NCBI RefSeq assembly: GCF_000003815.2
Contig: NC_049988.1
Location: 12,073,713 to 12,117,377, forward strand
From: Branchiostoma floridae
Lineage: Eukaryota > Chordata > Leptocardii > Amphioxiformes > Branchiostomatidae
Length of the DNA stretch: 43,665 bases
Direction: 5' to 3'
Shown: piece after piece, positions 30,024 to 40,679 of the stretch
How positions within the stretch are numbered: position 1 is the first letter of the stretch
Layout of the letters: each line of letters begins with the position of its first letter
Notes under the pieces: model-generated
Seen by the model: the letters and a program-made list of their open reading frames with translations, nothing else
What the model was told of the DNA's origin: nothing
Database searches by the model: none
Made by a program: the position numbers and the translations under genes

Positions 30024-31178
30024 CCGGTGTGACAGCGATCTCGCCCCCCCCCCCCCGGCGATCTCGCCCCCCCGGGGGTCGAGATCACTAGCGTTTTCGC
30101 CCCCCTTTAGCGTTTTCGCCCCCCCCCCAAGAGCAGCTGGTTACTACATATTACAGGTGCGCTACCTGGTACTATACTGCACCTGGGGAGTAACGTATAT
30201 GGTGTGTTACCTGGTACCTATATGGCACCTTATTACTGTACCGTAAGATGTCATACCTCGAAAGTCGGTACTATATTGTTCGGTGCAAACATAACATTGA
30301 AATGAAAAAGACAATTTTTGCAGCTGAGGTGGCATAAAAACAGTGCTACTGCGAACGTATAAATCAACACCGTCTATGGTACGGAATACGTCAGCTATAT
30401 GTTTTCAATTTGTCACAGTTCTTGTGCTAGAAACATTTCCAAAGCACTAACTAAAACACACGTGAATAATAGTTTCTCATTATAAACACTATCTACGCGC
30501 AAGTTGATATAGCTGTTGCTAAATCTTACACAAACACTGGTAAAGTAACAGTCTTAAGAAACACGGGTAAATGCATCAGTTCCTAAATACTAGAAAAAAC
30601 AGTCATTTTGGAGGTGAAGATATCCCTTGGCCAGGTGCATATACCAAAATGTGCGTTATTCTAATTAATACCTAATATTTGCATAATCAATAAAGACATT
30701 ACATAGTTCTTTTGTGGTCACTTCATGGTAGAGACTTCATACTCGAGATATATAGGTTGCATGAGGACAGGTGAATACAATGAAATATATCTTATGTCAA
30801 GACTCAGGTATATACAATAATGGGAATACAAGGGACCCAACCCTCCTTGTCTGAAACAAGTTCAACTATCTTATTACCATGTAATTAACTTAATATTGAT
30901 ACTATGAATGGAGTTATGTATCAAACTCGTGTACTTATATCATTCTGAAACTGCATTTTGTGATTTATACCAATCAACTTCTAAAATGTCATGTAAACCC
31001 GTTTTTTTTGGGGGGGGGCGAAATCGCTAAAGGGGGGCGAGGTAGGGGGGCGAGATCACTAGCCGGGGAGGGCGAGATCGCTAGTGATTTCGCCCCGGGG
31101 GGGGGGGGGCGAGATCGCTAGTGATTTCGCCCCCGGGGGGGCGAGATCACGGGGGGGGCGAGATCGCTGTCACACCGG
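30024..31178. mobile_element. 1.16-kb foldback element with GC-rich, poly-C/poly-G arms
   Basis: The outer ends CCGGTGTGACAGCGATCTCG and CGAGATCGCTGTCACACCGG are perfect complements. The left arm (to about 30129) is built of GCGATCTCGCCCCCC and TAGCGTTTTCGCCCCCC units. The right arm (about 31001-31178) holds the complementary units plus two GCTAGTGATTTCGCCCC blocks in the other orientation. The ~870-bp AT-rich interior has no convincing ORF. The G strand carries many runs of 5-12 G and should form quadruplexes. Confidence 0.92.
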
Positions 31179-32079
31179 ATCAAAGTAATCATTCAAACCA
31201 AATGTGACATGAAAACGCAACTATTGCGGAAATGGTAGAACGTGAATGTCAAGGTAATGTCAAGCTGCTGTCCGCGGCCCTAAAAGCGAGGACTTCACTG
31301 GTTAGTGCTATCTGAGAGGACGATTTGTAACAGAGTGCCTGAGTGAAAAGGCCAAGGATGTGATGGTGACGCAATTATCTGCTATAAAAAGAAGGAGTGC
31401 CAGAAATGTGCCTCTGGCGCCTGATAATTCAAGTCCTTCTAGGTGACATTGACGAAGTTAAATGGTTACCTTCACCTCCAGATCTTATCTGAGCACCTTA
31501 GAAATCACCCTGACCTATCCTATTGTTGAAGGATCTACCCGGCCGGATATTTCAGAACTAAATTCACGTCTATCGGCATAAAGAACGTAGAGGCCTTTGT
31601 AACATCTCAAATGCATTGCAAATTGCTATATATATAATAGTGGCTTAGGTGCTAGATATCTACAAATGCCAGTTTAGACCAGCGGTACAACTGAAAGATT
31701 ACGTAAATTTCTATATTCTCAGCAAAGATAGATATGGAGGTCGAGAGCCTATGGATGTATATTCCATTGATGATAAATAATGCTTCTTCTTCTTTATTAC
31801 TGCCAAGCCTCTTTCCAGAGATTAGCTATAGATTGCGCATGGGTTAGTTACAACACAAGTGCCCGGTATAAATAGAGGAAAATAGAGGAAAAACGCTTAA
31901 GGAAAATGAGAACAGACTGATTCTGTGTGTGCAAAGGACAGGACAGGTGAGCTTAGTGGGTTAGTAGAACATACATTTACATATAAACAGAAACTCATTG
32001 AGGTAGAAACATGGCTTGAAGGGCAAGGGCTACTCTCTGCGATGAAGGACAAGCAGTTCTGGACTTCGTCTGCTCCGCC
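31179..32079. other. Gene-free stretch
   Basis: No recognisable coding sequence. Unremarkable AT-rich DNA leads up to the retrotransposon tail. Confidence 0.4.
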
Positions 32080-32325
32080 TCACACGAGGATGAATGATGA
32101 TGATGATGATGATGATGATTTACAGGACGTGTCAGGGTGGCTCAACGCAGCAGGGTCCTCGCCAGTTTTGAATTGGGAGAGAGACCCCGCCTCCGCCACA
32201 CCAGGCTCAAGTCCATTCCACTCTCTGGTGGTCCGAGGGAAGACAGAGAGCCTGTAGTAGTTGTTCCTGCACGCCATGGCCTGCAACGTTTTGGAGTGAT
32301 TGGTGCGGCGGGAGCATCGAGCCAC
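32080..32325 (-). mobile_element. 3' end of a non-LTR retrotransposon ORF (fragment)
   Basis: Read on the minus strand the translation contains RNNYYRLSVFPRTTREWNGL, then EPGVAEAGSLSQFKTG. The pattern (Y-[x]-x-S-x-F-P-R-T-x-x-E-W-N-x-L, then V-x-x-x-S-L-x-x-F-K) is the C-terminal end of CR1/Jockey/RTE-type reverse-transcriptase proteins, as I recall that family. It finishes in a (ATC)n run, encoding poly-Ser at 32094-32120, a simple-repeat tail typical of such elements. An in-frame TGA lies just upstream (near 32331) and a gap follows, so the copy is truncated or dead. Confidence 0.78.
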
Positions 32326-32365
32326 TGGTCATGTGAGGTACATGATGTTTGTGATGATCTTGTAC

Positions 32366-32591
32366 NNNNNNNNNNNNNNNNNNNNNNNNNNNNNNNNNNN
32401 NNNNNNNNNNNNNNNNNNNNNNNNNNNNNNNNNNNNNNNNNNNNNNNNNNNNNNNNNNNNNNNNNNNNNNNNNNNNNNNNNNNNNNNNNNNNNNNNNNNN
32501 NNNNNNNNNNNNNNNNNNNNNNNNNNNNNNNNNNNNNNNNNNNNNNNNNNNNNNNNNNNNNNNNNNNNNNNNNNNNNNNNNNNNNNNNNNN
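32366..32591. other. Assembly gap (226 N)
   Basis: It lies directly upstream (minus strand) of the retrotransposon fragment. More of that element may be hidden here. Confidence 1.
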
Positions 32592-33580
32592 GCGATATCC
32601 TGATTCCTGACCGAGATTTGGTAACTTGACTGTCGTCTAGCTCTATTCGTGGAAGCGATAAGGGACGGTACTGCAGATTAGGGTCTGTGGAAACTTGTAA
32701 GAATGGGAAAATGTACAAGAAACTGGGATTTTAGAAATCAAAGTAACACTTTTTCAAACATCTCTCAATATGTGTTGAGAATGACCCTAAATTTTCAAAG
32801 ACACAAGTTGGTATAAAATATGATAGAGTTTAAGCGCTATGCGAAGAGCCCATAGTACAGTACATGCAAGACCGTATAAGCCCATAGAAGCGCCACCTAC
32901 GTATTTGTACAATTGGTGCACACCACTTACCTTGACAACCTTGGCATTTTTGTTGATCAGCTGTTCGACAGTTTGTCAGCATTAAAAGATCCATCAAAGT
33001 TCGGTTGAATTGCATGTTATGCCTTGTATGATATCCCAGGCCTACATAAAAACGCAACATGTCATTGACCTGAGTGTATGTTCTGGAAAACAACTTTTTT
33101 ATGACATGTTCTCTAAAAAAAGGCTCAAACTTTACTACAAAATGGCACCATTGGACATGTGTCAATCAAGATCATCTAAAAACACTCTCTGATCGACTCA
33201 AGCTCATTATCACAGAACTGAAGGGAAACCCAGTAAATACAGACCACCTATAGCGAAATGATAGTCGTTAAACAATTCAAATATATAGAGAGAGTGAAGT
33301 AGAAGTTGTCAAATAGCACTACTTCTAATATAAAACGGTTGTTATTGGGTTTGATATATTTTCTGTCTAATCAAATAACAAGGAGATGCATACATGTCAC
33401 ATCTATTTGTAAAAGAGATAAAGACACCGAAACATGAAAGCACATTTTAGATACCGCATCTGTTCATTCAGGAGGTAAGCTGTCCTATTTGACACGATCT
33501 TAACTGTCTTGACTTGAAAGTTCATCTGTGTTGGTAGAAGTCATTATTGAACTAGTTAAACTATAATTTCCAAAAAATGC
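32592..33580. other. Gene-free stretch
   Basis: A 111-codon minus-strand frame (32830-33165) has no recognisable domain. No repeat was noticed. Confidence 0.4.
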
Positions 33581-33775
33581 ACTCACTCAAATTTTCGACT
33601 GAACAGCACCAGTCTTTGTCAAGAAATGAACAATCCACTGCTGTCGTGACTTCACTTTATGCATATAGAACACGTGACTCAGAAAGCAGTGGATCATAGG
33701 CTGCAGGAAGTCTATGACACCCACTGTCTCTGTTCAGGGATGGTTGTTAAGTTCGAAACTTGTGTAAACCCAATT
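33581..33775. mobile_element. MITE with ACTCACTCAAATTTT end, copy 2
   Basis: It shares AGTCTTTGTCAAG, the GAACACGTGACTC region and AAGCAGTGGATCA with 26971-27260. The right terminal inverted repeat is not evident, so the end is approximate. Confidence 0.65.
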
Positions 33776-34259
33776 TTGTGTTGGAAATTACAGTATAAAT
33801 AGTCCAATAACCTTAACTGTCATTTCCCCGTGCGCGGATGTCCTCTATATATGTCTACCGCTTGGTGCTGACTACATAATGCTTCTCAACTCAAAATACA
33901 GACAATGCGATGACTGGATTGGTCAGAGGACTTGTCATTGGTTACTATTGCATGGCACTTTTTTATTTCCAAGCCATCCTGTACCTAGTGTGTTGCACCA
34001 TCTAGCAGAAAATCTTGGAATAACAATGAGGTCGACGTCATGATCGTTGTGTCGATATTGAATGGTAACGTTACATATGTTGGGCTGTATACGTAGCTAC
34101 TACTAATTCGGATTTGTCAGTTGTGAATAGGAGAAGCATGTTACTTGCTTCCGAGCACTAGGGAATGGAGTTCTGAACAGTGCACGATGAGAAAATCTTT
34201 TTTGTTGTGCATGAATGTAATCATGTAACCACTGTTCTCAACATGCCGGCTTTGGCTTA

Positions 34260-34568
34260 GGTCACAATTGCACCGGTACCCGTCAGGGATGTAGCCCCGG
34301 CCGGGATTTTCGAAGCCACAAATTTGTGGACTGCCGGTGGATACCCCTCGAATGGTGTTTCCAACGGGTAGATCACGCCGTTTATTTGTTACCTGGTCCG
34401 TATTCATTTTAAATCCGACTTAAGTTCAAACCGGTGCCCGGCCAGGCCTAAAAATACCCCGGGAGCCGCAAGGTGCCCCACGGAGCCACGTAGGGATCAC
34501 GCCCGAAAATGCCAAAACGCAGCCCGGAAACTGCCCGGCCGACAGGGCCCCCTTTTCCAATTGGGACC
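34260..34568. mobile_element. CCCAATTG-ended GC-rich element, copy 3 (most complete)
   Basis: The ends GGTCACAATTGCACCGG and CCAATTGGGACC are inverted. The ~285-bp GC-rich interior matches the copies bordering the receptor: AGCCACAAATTTGT, GTGGACTGCCGG, ATTCATTTTAAATCCG, GGGAGCCGCAAGGTGCCCCA. It is non-coding; the 88-codon minus-strand frame over it is incidental. Confidence 0.88.
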
Positions 34569-34707
34569 ATTGCCTTTAGATGTGTTTTAAGACCGGTTTA
34601 TTGAAACTAACTCCGTAAAAATATCACAGCTTGGGCAAATGAACTAGACGGCAGCATAACACTCTCAGCACCGTACAGGTACCGGAGAGCTCACGATGGT
34701 ATGGTTA

Positions 34708-34905
34708 AGCTAACGTCACATCCAACCGGGGCCCGGTCGGGCTGTTTGTGAAAATGAAAAATAGAAATGTATACGTAAAAATATACACAAATAATGACCG
34801 CGATTATTCTCTTAACGTCTTGCGTTGTTTGTTGTCTTTTGTATCATAGTTCTAGCTTTCGAAAGCTGTCCGGCAGGTCCCCGGTTCGGAAATGTGACGT
34901 AGGCC
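34708..34905. mobile_element. Harbinger-like MITE, copy 3 (TTA target duplication)
   Basis: TTA at 34705-34707 and 34906-34908 flanks inverted ends AGCTAACGTCACAT and ATGTGACGTAGGCC. The sub-terminal GGGGCCCGGTCGGG and CCGGCAGGTCCCCGG blocks and the AT-rich interior are as in copy 1 (same orientation). Confidence 0.85.
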
Positions 34906-34908
34906 TTA

Positions 34909-37201
34909 CCGTGCTGTTACTGTCCCGCACCCCGCCACCATGCAGCCAGGACTGTTAGATAAAGACTCAAACGTCAAAGACCGATAAAATAACGAACTTT
35001 CTTGTCATCTGTGCAACAGACAGCTCTACATGAATCTCACTGAGAAGTATGATTAAAAGATAGAGAGGGTTAAGGTCATAGTCCTGAAAAGAGCAGGTGA
35101 TTTGAAGAGAAATATGTTCGCAGCTGGCGCCACACCTCTTGAGATGATGCAGATTAATTGATTTGACAACTGTTGCCTGTAAAGAGTACTCGCCCCTTGT
35201 GATCATTAAAGCATAATAAAACGTTACCCAATGCTGTACTTCCTGTGCTTATAACTCAGCTCGTTTGAAGTACGAACGAGCTCTGCACATCTGTAATGAC
35301 ACTGTTGTGTGGGCTACGTGACGCTCGGTACGTTTCTTAGGCGTTGCTTGTTTGACATACAAATAAGAGTTACCATAACAACGCGATGTTTTGGCTCAAT
35401 GAGTGGCGCTCTCTTTCAAGATTCTCTTTGATTATGGCAATTGCAATTTGCCGTGTTTGTGTGCATACAAAAATCACTTTGGAAGTGTCTTTTAGAACTA
35501 CGCTAGTTTAGTCAGCTGTTTCGGGCTAATTAAAACGACGAGTGCTTGACCTCGGATGAGGAGAAGTGCTTTATCTTTTATCATTTTAACGAGTTGATAT
35601 TTGATTTGTCTGCATTACCGTTCCTGCTGTTTTACATTCAATTTGCCTGTGCGCTGCACGTCATTTTATTATATAGAATATTTCCACTGTAATTTCAAGG
35701 TCCTTTAGTGAGGACCGGAAATCGCAAATTTGAAGCTTGAAGACATGAAACTTGTATTCATCCTTTGCTGTCAATTATCATCTTGCATCCAACACAATCG
35801 TCAAACATTATGTAAATTAATCATAAGTGCAGGGATATAATTTCGCGGTAAAAAATGCAAGATACAGAGCACATATAACACTAGTTTACCTTTATCCGTG
35901 GGTTGCTACTAACCTATTTTCAAGCTTCAAAATATCTAATATTTTTGATGTTGAGAATGATTTATACTTTAAAACATCGCAGCCATCTAGGCCGATATGT
36001 CTAATACATTACAAGTATTGTGTAATACTTGTTAAAAACAGTGCAGTTTGAAACCTCTATTAGTCAACTTGATATCCCTTAATACCCTGTTTTCAACAAC
36101 AACGGATAAAGGTGAACTAGTTTTATCCGCATTGATTACTAGCTAAGGACGTACTAAATACACAGATATAAGGATGTACTGAACAAAATGACAAAAGAGA
36201 AAATAAGTCGTTAATTGTCATATCTTTCCGGCAAAAATGTTGTTTTGTTTTAGAGGACGCCTACTGAAACATTGCATGATAGTAAGAAGTATGTAATGAC
36301 TAACTTGTGCATTTTATGTTGTTGTTTTATCACCGTTCACTTAGTCAGCATGCCATGAATAATGAGAAAGCATACCGAATGTAACACAAATTGTAGCAAC
36401 TATATTTCTGTGAATGATATATACCTCCGTCGTCATTCATTTTGTATTATGTATCATTAGAAAGCCTATTTATTTTCCTACAATCTACGGCACCCGATTT
36501 GTTATGATTTTATACTGAGTCAAGCATCAGAGCGGACTACGTGGGTGGATGATGCGATGAAACTTCCCTCCCGACACAAAGTTTGACGTTGGCGGGGCAA
36601 ATTTCCGCACTAAAGTTTTGTTACAAAACCACCCACAAACACAGTTGTGATGTACATTAATAATTGGTATCATTTAGTGGATACTTCCAACAATATGAAA
36701 AAAATGCCTATTGTAAAAATAAATTGGGATTAGATTTTTTTAAAAATGCGGATATTTTTTTGCGACAAACTGAATCCCAGAAGCGGCCCCGGTACCTGGC
36801 TTATGCATACACCGCTATTATAGGGTAAAATGCGCTTTACAATGATGTATTCGTGGATATTGTACGCGGTAAAAACGCAGATGTTAGTATCTTTAGTTTT
36901 CACAATTCGCATTGCCCGCAATATATCACGAAGAACACCTTACTCTACTCATCAAATCTAGTGAGTAGAACGCTCGGCTTCTGGTAAAATTCCTTCTATC
37001 GCGAACAACGCTATGCAACAGGGATTATGTAAAACGTTACATATCACCATCAGAGACTACATATGTAAGTTAGCACTGTATCAGGAGCAGTTCGGCAAAA
37101 ATATTCTCCAAATTGGTCTCCATGCAATTAAGATCATCAAACGATGGCACTGTACAACATCGTGGACAAATAGGCCTAGGGCTAGACATGGACATGCTTT
37201 G
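34909..37201. other. Gene-free stretch
   Basis: The largest repeat-poor interval of the right half. Short frames show no domain. ATAATTTCGCGGTAAAAAAT at about 35838 is a fragment of the TTTCGCGGT family. No exon-like GC-rich block comparable to the receptor was seen. Confidence 0.45.
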
Positions 37202-37325
37202 TTGACGAAGGTCAGACATCCAGGTAATACGATACACCAGGAAGCAGCTACTCAAGTAACTGGATATGGTTTTAGAAATAGTCAGATGTTTCAGACAGCC
37301 TCCGGTGTCTTCCGTCAGTGACACT
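37202..37325. mobile_element. Left half of a split AGTAACTGGATATGATTTT element
   Basis: GACGAAGGTCAGACATCCAG, AGCAGCTACTCAAGTAACTG, GATATGGTTTTAGAAA, GTTTCAGACAGCC and CGTCAGTGACACT occur in the order of the left arm at 10118. The matching right arm is not adjacent but at 38150. Confidence 0.8.
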
Positions 37326-37586
37326 GGAGAGTTTGGGTATAGTTTTAGATTTATATTCTAGCTGTCAATTGGTATGCTAAAGACCTCTAGTTGGTGAACA
37401 GATTTATCTTAACTATGAATTAATATGCAAAAAGAGGGAAGACGAATTTAATAGTCTAATGGAAATAAGGGTACAAGTTGACTATGTGGATGCAAATGAG
37501 TTACTTAGCTCCTGTTGTTTGAATTACATGAGCTAACGGTTTGTTAGTTCATTCATAGTTACGATAAACCTGTTTTCCAACTACAT

Positions 37587-38103
37587 GGGTGCCTAATTAC
37601 TATTCATACGATCCTGACGGAATTTAACTTACCGTCCTAACGGAATTATTACGATCAACTACTTTTTCTTCTTCTTTCTTTCTTTTACTAAGAAATATAC
37701 TATCCTTACGTAATTTATACGATTCTTGCGTAATTCATACGATCCTTTGTACTAACTTGTCGCTGCCGCACCGGGCCGTGCTCTGTTGCAGTTTAATCTC
37801 CTTTCTCTAGCTAGCCTAGCGGTATAAGATACACGATAAGTCACCCAATAAGTCAGCGCTCGTGCAGGTTTCTTGGGCTTAGCAGGGTGGGATGATCCCC
37901 ATATCGTGGGAAGAAATGCAAGTTCCGAGGCCGCCATATTGAATTAGTGAAGATCGTATCAACTCCGTAAGGATCGTATAAATTCCATATTTAGGATCGT
38001 ATAAATTCCGTAAGAATCGTATGTTATTATTCGTAGTGGATCGTATGAATTTCGTAACGTTTGCTTGTTTTTTGTAAGGATCGTATGGATACTTAAGCAC
38101 CCC
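37587..38103. mobile_element. 517-bp foldback element with arms of a ~20-bp tandem motif
   Basis: The ends GGGTGCCTAATTACTATTCA and TGGATACTTAAGCACCC are inverted. The left arm carries variants of ATACGATCCTTACGGAATTT (about 37608-37747). The right arm carries the complement AAATTCCGTAAGGATCGTAT several times (about 37953-38093). The middle (about 37750-37950) is more GC-rich and includes TGTCGCTGCCGCACCG, a piece of the repeat at 13069. It is non-coding. Confidence 0.9.
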
Positions 38104-38149
38104 TGAACTAGATCTCTTTTACAGCATAGGAAGTAACAGCTAGGATAGA

Positions 38150-38256
38150 AAAAAAAAACTCTCTCCACAAGATTTCGGATGGCTGTCAGAAACGTTTGAC
38201 CGTTTCTAAAACCATATCCAGTTGCTTGAGTAACTGCTTTTGGACATGCTTCTTTT
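38150..38256. mobile_element. Right half of the split AGTAACTGGATATGATTTT element
   Basis: TTTCGGATGGCTGTCAGAAA, CGTTTGACCGTTTCTAAAAC, CATATCCAGTTGCTTGAGTA and ACTGCTTTTGGACATG match the right arm of 10118-10371. It is inverted relative to 37202-37325 and separated from it by ~825 bp that contain the 37587-38103 foldback. Confidence 0.8.
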
Positions 38257-38603
38257 CGTGATTTTACAAACATGGTCAGTTCAGTGACGCTTTTAATGTT
38301 TTGTAAAATCTGTCCTTAATAAATGTCTTTATTTAATCTCCTTGGTAAAATATTTGCCCCAGTTTCAAGTACCTGACTTTTTTCTGCCATTACGAAGATT
38401 TTTTTACCGAATTTAACAAATGCAACAAGTAAGCCGAAGGGAAAGACTTAAAGTAAGTATTAAGAGCTGATGTCTGTAAAAACCAAGCAAAATCAGAAAA
38501 AGTTGGCCAAACTCAAAAAATCGATTTTCCTTAAATTTTGTGTGGTGGTAGGGCCTTGGTCCAAACCTACAAAAATGGCAAAGTTTTAGATCTGCGGTCA
38601 CCG

Positions 38604-38617
38604 GTTGCCATGGCAAC
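38604..38617. promoter_or_regulatory. Perfect RFX X-box palindrome in the left arm
   Basis: GTTGCCATGGCAAC is the full palindromic X-box consensus bound by RFX transcription factors. The inverted partner site is at 41960-41973. An AAAATGGCGG YY1-like core lies at 38628-38637. The motif match is direct; occupancy is not shown. Confidence 0.7.
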
Positions 38618-39894
38618 GGCCATTTTCAAAATGGCGGATTTTCACCAAGGGACGGCCTTGGTCGCGTCCAAAATCGGCCTCCTTTGGACTCCTGTAGCCC
38701 CCACAAATTAACAGATATTTTATCGATTCTCGCATATGTTATTACCCCTATTCTAATGAACAAAATGATATATAGTGATGCTCAAAATGTTTTTGTGGTC
38801 AGGTGCAGTAGATGTTTAAAAATGATGTGTTTTCGTGAATTTCCAAAATTGGCAAAAATCCATTTTTTGACCATTTTTATTGACCATTAGCTCATTAGCA
38901 GGCAAATCAATTTGCTTCATTTTCGGCACAGTTATAGTTTGAACCTTTGTATACATCATATGTAAAAATAGATTTGGGCCTTTTACGTATCGGACCGTGG
39001 TGGCCCCCAGAGTAAACCAATATTTCCATTTCAAGAAAATCGTAACCATAGAATTATTCCTGGAAAAACAGTCATAGCTTACCAGAAATGAATCTCATTA
39101 TCATTGTATGTAACAGAGGAACTTACCTATCACTTCTAAAAGCAGGGTTGTTTTAGATTTTTTTATAATTGCCTTTAAAATGATTTTATTGAGTTTTTTT
39201 GGTCGTTTTTAGACCAAAAAATGGATCTTTTGGCCCCAGCACTCTGGTATTACAAGCAAATGACCTGAAATTTGGTATGGGAATGTCCTGGACATGTACA
39301 CACATGGGTTGATAACTGGTTTGCCATATGATAGAACAAAATGCTGAATTTTGTGACTTATTTGGGGCATTTTCGGCCCAAAAACTACATTTTTGGCCCC
39401 AGCACCCTGGTTTTACAACCAAATGACCTGAAATTTAGTATAGGAATGCCCTGGACACATACGCACATGGATTCAATAACACTTTTGGCATACTGTTCAA
39501 TAACATGCAAAGGTTTGTGATTTTTGGTTTATTTTTTTCCCAAAAAAGTACATTTTTGGCTCCCCTACCCTGGTTTTACAACTGAATGACCTGGAATTCG
39601 GTATAGCAATGCCCTGAACATATGCACACATGGATTCAATAACATGTTTTACATACAGTACAACAAAATGCTTAATTTTGAGATTTTTGCCATTTTTTTA
39701 CCAAAAAAAAAGTCATTTTCTTGCTCCTGTTCCCTGGTAAATAACCAGTAAATAACCGGTAAAAAATTGGTATAGGAGCGCATCGGAAATGGCTTTTATA
39801 ACCCGTTTTTGCATACAGTGCAACAAAACGCTTAATGTTGTACTTTTTGGTCATTGCTTTACCCAAAGTACATTTCTAGCTCCTGTTCCCTATT

Positions 39895-40679
39895 AGGCAT
39901 TACAGGCAAATTACCCCCTGGACTCCAAAAACCCCCAGAAAGTAAGAGATATTCTATTGATTCCCGTATATGTTATTACCCATATTCTAATAAGAAAAGT
40001 GATATTAAGTTATCCTCGAAATGTTTTTGTAGTGAGGTGCAGCAGATGTTAAAAGATGACGTGTCTTTGTAAATTGTAAATTGCCAAAAAGTGTTATTAA
40101 AGTGTCCAGGGCACTCCCATACCGAATTTCAGATTATTTAATTGGAGAAACAGGTTTTTTTACAGGAGCCAAAATATTTTTTTTGTAAAAAAAAATGGCA
40201 AAAAAACACACACAAAATTCAGCATTTCGCTGTACTGTATGACAAGCATGCCCTGGACATATGTGCGCATATGTCCAGGGCATTCCTATACCAAAGTTCA
40301 AGTCGTCTAAATTTTTTTAGTTGTGAAACCAGGCTACAAGAGCCAAAAATGCACTTTTTTGTTTTAAAAAAATGGCCCAAAATTAAGCATTTTGTTGTAT
40401 TGTATGCCAAACGTGTTGTTATTGGATCCATCAGTGCATATGTCCAGGGCATTCCAATACCGAATGCAGGTCATTCAATGGTAAAGCCAGGGTACAGGAG
40501 CCAAAAATGTACCTTTTTTTTAGTAAAAAAAATGACCAAAATTAAGCATTTTGTTGCACAGTATGTCAAAATTATTATTGACTCTATGTGTACATGTGTC
40601 CAGGGCATTTTTATACCGAATTTCATTTACTTTGAAAACCAGGGTTTAATGGGCCAAAAATGTACTTTTGGGGCCAAAA
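39895..40679. repeat. Central spacer of the giant foldback: decayed outer segment plus four tandem units
   Basis: 39925-40075 resembles the outer-arm segment 38690-38860 in direct orientation (CGTATATGTTATTACCCATA, AATGTTTTTGTAGTGAGGTG). Four units in right-arm orientation follow, marked by GTGTCCAGGGCA at about 40102, 40271, 40442 and 40600. The spacer is therefore asymmetric. A 190-codon frame (40142-40714) spans it because the unit length is near a multiple of three. Confidence 0.75.
40248..40283. repeat. Perfect 16-bp-arm hairpin at the foldback centre
   Basis: ATGCCCTGGACATATG, loop TGCG, CATATGTCCAGGGCAT. It lies within 25 bp of the calculated midpoint of the whole foldback (about 40286). 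Confidence 0.95.

Noticed and set aside
32137-32718. Open frames of 109-157 codons on both strands
   Set aside because: They run through the 226-N gap; the only real content is the minus-strand retrotransposon tail.
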